DNA from: Bacillota bacterium
Lineage (GTDB): Bacteria; Bacillota; Clostridia; Peptostreptococcales; Anaerovoracaceae
Length of the DNA stretch: 5,075 bases
Direction: 5' to 3'
Assembly (NCBI GenBank): GCA_017537495.1
Contig: JAFYKS010000152.1
Span: forward strand, 1-5,075
Positions within the stretch are counted from its first letter, which is position 1, and each line of letters opens with the position of its first letter. Both the position numbers and the translations under genes were made by a program. The notes beneath the pieces are model-generated. The model worked only from the letters and a program-made list of their open reading frames with translations, was not told where the DNA came from and searched no databases. Below, piece by piece: positions 1 through 4,578 of this stretch.

Positions 1-743
1 CCGCCGGAGCAGATGATTTCAGCGTCAGTCAGGGAAACCAGTTCCTTAGCGGACTTAACTACTTCTACAACCTTAGTTCTGATGTCAGCATCAGTTACGT
101 TAACCTTAACGTTTACGATTTCGCCAGTAGCACCAACTTCTCTTTCTCTCTTGGACATTACGCCAGGTCTTACTGTGGACATCTGAGGTCTAGTGTTAGG
201 GCAGATGATTGTAGCCATCAGGTTACCACCGAAAGCAGGACGAGTCATCTTCAGACCCTGAGCCTTAGGGTCATCCTTCTTAACCTTGGAAGTGTCCAGA
301 GTAGTGTTTTCTTCAGCGAACTGGATGTAACCATCCATGTCGATGTCCAGGTGAGTACAGTCAGCAGTCAGACCAGTGTTGCATCTAGCTGCTACTCTTG
401 GAGCCAGGTCACGACCGATGTGAGTTGCACCGTACATAACGATTTCTGGCTTGTATTCTTCGATAGCGTCGAACAGAGCCTTAGTGTAACCGTCAGTAGT
501 GTACTGAGCCAGGATTGGATCCTGAATCATGTATACAGCGTCAGCACCGTATTCGAAACATTCTGTTGCCAGGTGGTCAATTTCGTTACCAACCAGAACA
601 GCGCAAACCTTAGTGTCAGCACTGATTTCTCTGGATAACTTGTGACCTTCGCCGATCAGTTCCAGAGCAACGTTCATCAGCTTACCCTGTCTCTGTTCTG
701 CGAATACCCAAATATTCTTGTAATCAGCAAAATTTACTGCCAT
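1..743 (-). CDS. etfA: Electron transfer flavoprotein alpha subunit, 3' end cut by window edge
   Basis: Not a complete ORF here: I translated it from ATG at 743, giving 247 residues before the left edge. The product pairs with EtfB in the cytoplasm and carries FAD; in butyrate-forming clostridia EtfAB passes NADH electrons to butyryl-CoA dehydrogenase and ferredoxin. Visible: N-terminal domain I starting MAVNFADYKNIWVFAEQ, with no ferredoxin extension; YGATHIGRDLAPRVAAR at 104-120 and GLTADCT at 124-130, both typical of EtfA; a TRPAFGGNLMATI stretch at 167-179; then the start of the FAD domain at EIICSGG, where the SGGRG motif is cut by the edge. EtfA is usually about 320-400 residues, so roughly a quarter to a third is missing only because the window ends. 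It lies 15 nt after etfB with its own strong ribosome site. Identity is firm from sequence plus gene order bcd-etfB-etfA; the electron-bifurcating role is inferred. Confidence 0.95.
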   Translation of the reverse strand, partial: MAVNFADYKNIWVFAEQRQGKLMNVALELIGEGHKLSREISADTKVCAVLVGNEIDHLATECFEYGADAVYMIQDPILAQYTTDGYTKALFDAIEEYKPEIVMYGATHIGRDLAPRVAARCNTGLTADCTHLDIDMDGYIQFAEENTTLDTSKVKKDDPKAQGLKMTRPAFGGNLMATIICPNTRPQMSTVRPGVMSKREREVGATGEIVNVKVNVTDADIRTKVVEVVKSAKELVSLTDAEIICSG

Positions 744-752
744 TTCTAATTT

Positions 753-760
753 CCTCCCTT
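753..760 (-). promoter_or_regulatory. Ribosome binding site of etfA, overlapping the etfB stop codon
   Basis: Read on the minus strand, AAGGGAGG lies 9 nt before the etfA ATG at 743. Its first two bases are the last two of the etfB TAA stop (761-759), so ribosomes ending etfB arrive directly on the etfA start site. This fits translational coupling and matched production of the two ETF subunits. It also fixes the etfA start. Confidence 0.8.
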
Positions 761-1556
761 AAATTACATGCTTCTTCTTTAATCTGATCAGCAGATCCTG
801 AGCCAGTTCCTTTTCGGTATCGCCAGCCAGCATCATACCCTTTCCCTTTGGCTTAGGTGTGAAGGACTTGTAAACGTTAGTTGGGGAAGCCTTCAGACCT
901 ACAGTAGCCAGGTCAACTTCGATATCTGCAGCATTCCAGATCTTGATATCCTTATTCTTGTTAAAGATACCCTTCATGTTCATGTATCTAGGCTGATTCA
1001 GTTCCTTAATACAAGTCAGCATGCAAGGAGTAGCAACCTTAATCAGTTCATAACCGTCTTCCAGCTGTCTCTTAACAGTAACTTCCTTTCTGTCTTCGGA
1101 AATGTCGAATTCTTCAACATAAGTAACCTGAGGCAGATTTAACTTTTCAGCGATCTGTGGACCTACCTGAGCAGTGTCCCCGTCGATAGCCTGACGACCA
1201 GCGAAAATCATGTCATAGTCACCGAACTTCTGAATCGCAGCAGAGATTGCGTTGGAAGTAGCCCATGTATCGGAACCACCAACTGCTCTGTCGGATACGA
1301 TGATACCTTCATCAGCACCCATAGCCAGGCATTCGAAAATCATAGTTTCAGCCTGAGGAGGTCCCATAGTTACTACGTGAACGGTAACATCTTCATACTT
1401 ATCTTTTAACTTTAATGCTTCTTCCAGTGCGTTCGCATCGTCTGGGTTCAGAATGGATGGAACACCGTCTCTGATCAGAGTACCGGTTTCTGGATTAATC
1501 TTAATTTCGTTTGTATCAGGTACCTGCTTTGCGCATACTAATACTTTAAAAGCCAT
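759..1556 (-). CDS. etfB: Electron transfer flavoprotein beta subunit
   Basis: A complete 265-residue protein, the usual length of EtfB (about 250-270). It forms the heterodimeric flavoprotein with EtfA. In the clostridial bifurcating enzymes the beta-subunit FAD takes hydride from NADH and splits the electrons between ferredoxin and crotonyl-CoA (family knowledge). Visible: the N-terminal VLVCAKQVPDT motif at 5-15; a Rossmann-like alpha/beta domain; GRQAIDGDTAQVGP at 120-133, the conserved nucleotide/FAD-binding segment; TPCMLTCIKELNQPRYMNMK at 176-195, a typical EtfB end-of-core motif; and a basic C-terminal tail, RLKKKHVI. The start at 1556 is supported by AGGAGG 8 nt upstream. It begins 19 nt after bcd and ends 15 nt before etfA, clearly in one operon. 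Arg codons are mostly AGA and Gln codons CAG, in line with high expression. Whether the complex bifurcates cannot be read with certainty from this subunit alone. Confidence 0.97.
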   Translation of the reverse strand: MAFKVLVCAKQVPDTNEIKINPETGTLIRDGVPSILNPDDANALEEALKLKDKYEDVTVHVVTMGPPQAETMIFECLAMGADEGIIVSDRAVGGSDTWATSNAISAAIQKFGDYDMIFAGRQAIDGDTAQVGPQIAEKLNLPQVTYVEEFDISEDRKEVTVKRQLEDGYELIKVATPCMLTCIKELNQPRYMNMKGIFNKNKDIKIWNAADIEVDLATVGLKASPTNVYKSFTPKPKGKGMMLAGDTEKELAQDLLIRLKKKHVI

Positions 1557-1564
1557 TATATTTT

Positions 1565-1570
1565 CCTCCT
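1565..1570 (-). promoter_or_regulatory. Ribosome binding site of etfB
   Basis: A full AGGAGG on the minus strand lies 8 nt before the ATG at 1556, in the 19-nt gap after the bcd TAG stop. It decides the etfB start, and no promoter fits in the gap. Confidence 0.8.
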
Positions 1571-1575
1571 ACGTC

Positions 1576-2718
1576 CTATTTCTTGAAAGTCTTACCAGCG
1601 ATTACCATTCTCTGTACTTCGGAAGTACCTTCATAGATTTCAGTAATCTTAGCGTCTCTCATCATTCTTTCTACTGGATAATCCTTAGTGTAGCCGTAAC
1701 CACCGTGGTACTGTACGCACTTAGTAGTTACTTCCATTGCAGTTTCAGCAGCAAACAGCTTAGCCATTGCAGCAGCTTCGCTGTAGTCCATGTGCTTGTC
1801 CTTCATGTCTGCAGCCTTGTAGATCAGCAGTCTAGCAGCTTCGATCTTAGTCTTCAGATCAGCCATGCCGAACTGCAGAGCCTGCATCTGGGACAGCTTC
1901 TTGCCGAACTGCTTTCTAGCCTGCATGTATTCAACAGTTACGTCGAATGCACCCTGAGCGATACCCAGAGCCTGGGAAGCGATACCGATACGGCCGCCGT
2001 CCAGAGTGGACATAGCAACCTTAAAGCCGTCGCCAACCTTACCCAGCAGTCTGTCCTTAGGAATCTTACAGTCTACGAAGATCAGTTCAGTAGTGGAGGA
2101 TGCGCAGATACCCAGCTTATCTTCGGTCTTACCGATGGAGAAGCCTTCGTCACCCTTTTCAACGATGAACGCAGAAATACCACGTGTGCCCTTGGACTTG
2201 TCTGTCATTGCCATTACTACGAAAGTATCAGCATAGCCACCGTTGGTGATGAACACCTTGGAGCCGTTTAACAGCCAGTAGTCGCCCATGTCGTCAGCCT
2301 TAGTCTGCTGACCAGCAGCGTCAGTACCAGCACCTGGTTCGGTCAGACCGAATGCACCCAGCTTTCTGCCGGACAGCAGGTCTGGCAGGTACTTTTCCTT
2401 CTGTTCCTTGTTACCCCAAGCGAAGATTGGCCAGCAGCACAGAGAAGTGTGTGCGGAGCAGATAACGCCTGTGGATGCGCATACTCTGGATAATTCTTCT
2501 ACAGTAATAGCGTAGGAAATGTGGTCTCCGCCTGCACCTTCTAATTCAGTAGGGAACGGAATACCTAACAGGCCGTACTTAGCCATCTTTTCTACAGTTT
2601 CAACTGGGAATCTGTGTTCCGCGTCGATTTCTGCAGCTAATGGTTCAACTTCAGTTTCCGCGAAGTTTCTTACCATCTGTCTTACGAATGACTGTTCTTT
2701 CGTCAGTTCAATATTCAT
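1576..2718 (-). CDS. bcd: Short-chain acyl-CoA dehydrogenase, probably butyryl-CoA dehydrogenase
   Basis: A complete 380-residue FAD enzyme, the normal length of bacterial short-chain acyl-CoA dehydrogenases. It catalyses crotonyl-CoA to butyryl-CoA in the cytoplasm using electrons from EtfAB. Visible, in order: N-terminal helical domain (about 1-115); family signature 1, GLTEPGAGTDAAG at 124-136, in the middle beta domain; FAD/substrate segment WLLNGSKVFITNG at 148-160; RKQFGKKLSQMQALQF at 268-283; signature 2 region QYHGGYGY at 336-343; and IYEGTSEVQR at 361-370, where Glu363 aligns with the catalytic base of butyryl-CoA dehydrogenase. The start at 2718 follows AAGGAGG by 7 nt. It is first gene of bcd-etfB-etfA, with its own promoter region. 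The butyryl specificity is inferred from this gene order and the catalytic Glu position; a related branched- or short-chain acyl-CoA substrate is the main alternative. No crt, hbd or thl is within the window. Confidence 0.93.
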   Translation of the reverse strand: MNIELTKEQSFVRQMVRNFAETEVEPLAAEIDAEHRFPVETVEKMAKYGLLGIPFPTELEGAGGDHISYAITVEELSRVCASTGVICSAHTSLCCWPIFAWGNKEQKEKYLPDLLSGRKLGAFGLTEPGAGTDAAGQQTKADDMGDYWLLNGSKVFITNGGYADTFVVMAMTDKSKGTRGISAFIVEKGDEGFSIGKTEDKLGICASSTTELIFVDCKIPKDRLLGKVGDGFKVAMSTLDGGRIGIASQALGIAQGAFDVTVEYMQARKQFGKKLSQMQALQFGMADLKTKIEAARLLIYKAADMKDKHMDYSEAAAMAKLFAAETAMEVTTKCVQYHGGYGYTKDYPVERMMRDAKITEIYEGTSEVQRMVIAGKTFKK

Positions 2719-2725
2719 TTAATTG

Positions 2726-2732
2726 CCTCCTT
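2726..2732 (-). promoter_or_regulatory. Ribosome binding site of bcd
   Basis: AAGGAGG on the minus strand is a perfect Shine-Dalgarno, 7 nt before the bcd ATG at 2718. It fixes the start and fits a highly translated fermentation gene. Confidence 0.8.
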
Positions 2733-2813
2733 AAATTATAATAACGGATCCTTTTCGCTGGTCCCGCATATCTAACCTGTGTCATTCACAAAGTTATAAC
2801 ATCATACATACCT

Positions 2814-2842
2814 ATTAAACCACTTTTTTGTTAATAATGCAA
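2814..2842 (-). promoter_or_regulatory. Candidate sigma-A promoter of bcd-etfB-etfA
   Basis: On the minus strand, TTGCAT (2842-2837) is separated by exactly 17 nt from TTTAAT (2819-2814), against the consensus TTGACA-N17-TATAAT. Transcription would start near 2807, giving a leader of about 88 nt before bcd. A- and T-rich tracts just upstream (about 2846-2881) could act as an UP element. Other -10-like words exist closer to the gene (TATGAT and TATAAC), but none has a convincing -35. The start point is therefore a prediction. A Rex-like operator covers the -35. Confidence 0.5.
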
Positions 2843-2845
2843 CAA
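2828..2845. promoter_or_regulatory. Candidate Rex (redox repressor) operator over the bcd promoter
   Basis: The plus strand reads TTGTTAATAATGCAACAA; the minus strand reads TTGTTGCATTATTAACAA. The known clostridial Rex consensus is TTGTTAANNNNTTAACAA. The site agrees at 12 of 14 defined positions and has the exact 18-bp length and 4-bp spacer. It overlaps the -35 and part of the spacer of the predicted bcd promoter, where a repressor would block polymerase. Rex control of bcd-etf operons by the NADH/NAD+ ratio is established in clostridia; its operation here is inferred. No rex gene is in the window. Confidence 0.6.
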
Positions 2846-2861
2846 GATTTTGCTTTTTCCG

Positions 2862-2885
2862 AGGCAAAAAAACTTTTTTTTGCCT
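2862..2885. repeat. Perfect A-tract/T-tract palindrome between sigF and bcd
   Basis: The plus strand reads AGGC, seven A, C, eight T, GCCT, forming a near-continuous inverted repeat that could fold as a hairpin of about 11 bp with a tiny loop. It is 31 nt beyond the end of the sigF terminator T-run and about 20 bp upstream of the predicted bcd -35. It could be a backup terminator for sigF or a bent/UP-like element for the bcd promoter. No U-run follows the stem in either direction, so a classical terminator is not certain. Confidence 0.5.
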
Positions 2886-2915
2886 ATCATTTTCACTATA
2901 AATTTCTAGGACAAG

Positions 2916-2946
2916 AAAAAAATGGCAGAACTGTCTATTCCGCCAT
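2916..2946 (-). terminator. Intrinsic terminator of the spoIIA operon, with the sigF stop codon in its loop
   Basis: On the minus strand, ATGGCGGAA (2946-2938) pairs with TTCTGCCAT (2930-2922), a 9-bp stem with one G-U pair, across a 7-nt loop that contains the sigF TAG stop (2937-2935). A run of seven T (2922-2916) follows. A second upstream word, ATGGCAGAA (2958-2950), is an exact complement of the same 3' arm and could form a competing stem with a longer loop. The 5' arm encodes the last three residues of SigF. Confidence 0.8.
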
Positions 2947-3609
2947 CTTTTCTGCCATCAGTTTCAGTGTTTTCTTTTCGATTCTGCAGACCTGCACCTG
3001 CGAAATGCCCAGTGCATCTGCAGTCTGCTGCTGTGTGCAGTCACGGTAATACCGGAGGACGATGATTTTCCTCTGTTCAGGTTCCAGCAGATTCAGCACT
3101 CTGGCCAGGTCCATTCTGGCAACAGTCCGGTCCTCTCCGTCATCCCACAGCTGCGGACTGGTTTCAGCCTCCGTTTCACTGAGCTCTGTCATATTCCGCA
3201 AAACATCTGCAGCCTGGTTTGCCTCCCCAATCCGGTCAGCTGTCAACCCTGTGATTTCTGCCAGCTGACTGATGTGGGGCGATACTCCATGGATTTTGAT
3301 GAAATCACTTTCAGCCCGCCGCACAGCTGCCATATCACTCTTCAGGCTGCGGCTCATTTTCAAAGCTCCCTGGCCTCTCAGCTGAGACCGGATTTCCCCG
3401 GTAATCATCGGCACTGCATAGGTGGAAAACTGAAGCCCCCGTTCCGGCTCAAACCGCTGCACTGCCTTCATCAGCCCCATATAACCAATCTGCATGAGAT
3501 CGTCTACATCCTCACCATATATACGGGCAAGACGCAGCGCCACCGATTTCACCAGGCCCCCATGACGTTCTGCTGCCGCCTGCATCTGCTCCTTTGACAG
3601 GCCTTCCAT
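2935..3609 (-). CDS. sigF: Forespore RNA polymerase sigma factor SigF
   Basis: A 224-residue sigma-70 family factor (also called SpoIIAC) that directs the first forespore-specific transcription after asymmetric division and is held inactive by SpoIIAB. Visible: region 2 at about 17-75, with DVDDLMQIGYMGLMKAVQRF (34-53) for core binding and FSTYAVPMITGEI (61-73) for -10 recognition; region 3 at about 80-135, with KMSRSLK at 84-90; region 4 at about 170-215, with LEPEQRKIIVLRYY and a helix-turn-helix TQQQTADALGISQVQVCRIE (192-211) for -35 contact. SigG is similar, but the position after spoIIAA-spoIIAB identifies SigF. It is shorter than B. subtilis SigF (255), lacking about 25 residues before region 2. 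The ATG is 2 nt after the spoIIAB stop with no clear Shine-Dalgarno, which suggests translational coupling; no earlier ATG, GTG or TTG in the frame was seen nearby. Confidence 0.95.
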   Translation of the reverse strand: MEGLSKEQMQAAAERHGGLVKSVALRLARIYGEDVDDLMQIGYMGLMKAVQRFEPERGLQFSTYAVPMITGEIRSQLRGQGALKMSRSLKSDMAAVRRAESDFIKIHGVSPHISQLAEITGLTADRIGEANQAADVLRNMTELSETEAETSPQLWDDGEDRTVARMDLARVLNLLEPEQRKIIVLRYYRDCTQQQTADALGISQVQVCRIEKKTLKLMAEKMAE

Positions 3610-3611
3610 GA

Positions 3612-4049
3612 TTAAATACCGTAATAGGTATCCAGTTTTTTTATCATGGTTACCGTAGTTCCACTGCCCGGTCTGGAGTCCACCCGTATTTTATCCATGA
3701 AGCTTTCCATCACCGTAAATCCCATTCCGGAGCACATTTCGCCTTCGTCGGTGGTAAAGAGGGGCTCCATGGCCTGAGCAATATTTTCGATACCCACACC
3801 TTTATCTGTAACCTTTATCATAACCGTATCCTGAGACAGACGGGCAAATTCCAGTATCATATCACCGCATGAAGTTCCCGGATAAGCATGAATCGCCACA
3901 TTGCTCACCGCTTCCGATACCGCCGTCTTCACTTCTGTCAGTTCATCCATGGTCGGATCCATCTCTGCCAGATAAGCTGCAGCAACTGCCCTTGCCAGCG
4001 CCTGACTTTCCAGATTTCCCTCCAGCTGCACCTTCATTTTTCTATCCAT
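3612..4049 (-). CDS. spoIIAB: Anti-sigma F factor and serine kinase SpoIIAB
   Basis: A complete 145-residue GHKL-fold protein, the normal size of SpoIIAB. It binds SigF as a dimer with ATP and keeps it off RNA polymerase; it also phosphorylates SpoIIAA, and this partner switch sets forespore timing. Visible: DPTMDELTEVKTAVSEAVSN at 31-50, nearly identical to the known protein and carrying the N-box residues Glu46 and Asn50; TDKGVGI at 81-87, the G1 box with ATP-binding Asp82; PLFTT at 96-100 in the ATP lid; SGMGFTVMESFMD at 107-119, the G2 box; and GSGTTVTM at 128-135. Arg20 sits at the position known to contact SigF in B. subtilis. Its ATG overlaps the spoIIAA stop by one base (TAATG), with a modest GGAAGG upstream, so the two are translationally coupled. 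All catalytic motifs look intact. Confidence 0.97.
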   Translation of the reverse strand: MDRKMKVQLEGNLESQALARAVAAAYLAEMDPTMDELTEVKTAVSEAVSNVAIHAYPGTSCGDMILEFARLSQDTVMIKVTDKGVGIENIAQAMEPLFTTDEGEMCSGMGFTVMESFMDKIRVDSRPGSGTTVTMIKKLDTYYGI

Positions 4050-4402
4050 TATGACACTTCCTTCCCCTTCAGTATCTTCACTGCATCCGCTTTCGTATCC
4101 GCATATTCCATAATCGAAAAGATTCCCGCCATATTCAGAATGTTCCTGATTTTCGGGCTGCAGGATGCGACTGCCACCTTCCCCCCTGCCGGCTGCAGTT
4201 TCCGGTATCTGCCTAATATAACTCCGATCCCTGCACTGTCCATAAATGTCACCCTGCTGAAATCGAAAATCAAATGCCTGCTCCCGTACATTTCCAGCAT
4301 GTCATCAATATCCCTGCGCACTTTCGCTGCTCCGTGATGATCCAGTTCGCCGAACAGTCCGGCCATCAGAATATCACCGCTGACTTCGTATATGATTTCC
4401 AT
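4049..4402 (-). CDS. spoIIAA: Anti-sigma F factor antagonist SpoIIAA
   Basis: A 117-residue STAS-domain protein that binds SpoIIAB and frees SigF. SpoIIAB inactivates it by phosphorylating one serine, and the SpoIIE phosphatase restores it (family knowledge). Visible: GELDHHGAAKVRRDID at 18-33, the conserved strand-helix motif of SpoIIAA; FDFSRVTFMDSAGIGVILGR at 46-65, where Ser56 in DSAG aligns with phosphorylated Ser58 of the B. subtilis protein; and MAGIF at 91-95, matching the B. subtilis MSGLF. The frame is open much further upstream (to 4678), but I chose ATG 4402: AAGGAGG lies 7 nt before it, the length equals the family norm, and the longer version would run through the pyrophosphatase terminator and stop. 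It is the first gene of the operon and overlaps spoIIAB by one base. Confidence 0.96.
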   Translation of the reverse strand: MEIIYEVSGDILMAGLFGELDHHGAAKVRRDIDDMLEMYGSRHLIFDFSRVTFMDSAGIGVILGRYRKLQPAGGKVAVASCSPKIRNILNMAGIFSIMEYADTKADAVKILKGKEVS

Positions 4403-4409
4403 TCCCCGT

Positions 4410-4416
4410 CCTCCTT
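4410..4416 (-). promoter_or_regulatory. Ribosome binding site of spoIIAA
   Basis: AAGGAGG on the minus strand, 7 nt before the ATG at 4402. It settles the start against the much longer open frame that runs upstream of this point. Confidence 0.8.
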
Positions 4417-4434
4417 TTCCCTTGTCGTACAGAT

Positions 4435-4465
4435 GTATTCTACCTCTTTCCAAAATCTCTGTCTT
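4435..4465 (-). promoter_or_regulatory. Candidate promoter of the spoIIAA-spoIIAB-sigF operon
   Basis: Two readings share one -10 area. As sigma-A, AAGACA (4465-4460), 17 nt, TAGAAT (4442-4437) matches four and five of six consensus bases. As sigma-H, the factor known to transcribe spoIIA in Bacillus, ACAGAGATT (4462-4454), 10 nt, GTAGAATAC (4443-4435) resembles RNAGGAWWW and RNNGAATWW, with a good GAAT core but a weak -35. Transcription would begin near 4430, leaving a leader of about 28 nt. The sigma factor cannot be decided by eye. Confidence 0.4.
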
Positions 4466-4473
4466 TAGGAGGT

Positions 4474-4480
4474 TTCGCCG
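4474..4480 (-). promoter_or_regulatory. Possible second, weaker Spo0A box
   Basis: The minus strand reads CGGCGAA, matching TGNCGAA at all defined positions but the first. It lies about 10 bp upstream of the predicted -35 of spoIIAA, in opposite orientation to the perfect box 22 bp away. It is low-confidence on its own. Confidence 0.25.
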
Positions 4481-4495
4481 ATTCCTGGCGCTGTG

Positions 4496-4502
4496 TGTCG
4501 AA
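4496..4502 (+). promoter_or_regulatory. Spo0A box upstream of spoIIAA
   Basis: The plus strand reads TGTCGAA, a perfect match to the Spo0A box core (TGNCGAA). It lies between the pyrophosphatase terminator and the predicted spoIIA promoter, about 70 bp upstream of the expected start point, where an activator could act. Spo0A~P activation of spoIIA is established in Bacillus and expected in Clostridia. A single 7-bp word can occur by chance, but the place is right. Confidence 0.55.
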
Positions 4503-4518
4503 TCTGAATTTTTGAACG

Positions 4519-4557
4519 AAAAAAGAACCTCCCATGGGTTTCCCCACAGAAGGTTCT
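4519..4557 (-). terminator. Intrinsic terminator of the pyrophosphatase gene
   Basis: On the minus strand, starting 21 nt past the stop codon, AGAACCTTCTGTGGG (4557-4543) pairs with CCCATGGGAGGTTCT (4538-4524) in an uninterrupted 15-bp stem (three G-U pairs), capped by a GAAA tetraloop. A six-T run follows, its first base closing the stem. This separates the pyrophosphatase transcript from the sporulation operon, which therefore needs its own promoter. Confidence 0.92.
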
Positions 4558-4578
4558 GTCGTATCGTCTGTTTGTGTT

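Noticed and set aside
351..638. Plus-strand open frame of 95 codons antisense to etfA
   Set aside because: A shadow of etfA, Ser/Val-rich, with no supported ribosome site or family resemblance.
1453..2271. A 272-codon open frame on the plus strand, antisense to etfB and bcd
   Set aside because: It lies wholly opposite two clear enzymes, has low-complexity Ser/Val/Leu composition and no recognisable motif; the strong codon bias of the sense genes explains the lack of stops.
2733..2738. TATAAT immediately upstream of the bcd ribosome binding site on the minus strand
   Set aside because: No -35 at a suitable distance, and transcription from it would start inside the Shine-Dalgarno.
2828..3049. 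Plus-strand 73-codon open frame at the sigF-bcd junction
   Set aside because: It covers the operator, palindrome and terminator and then runs antisense to sigF; no ribosome site or recognisable product.
4557..4563. TGTCGTA as a further Spo0A box
   Set aside because: One mismatch in the core and located in the 5' base of the terminator and just beyond it; it is better explained by chance.
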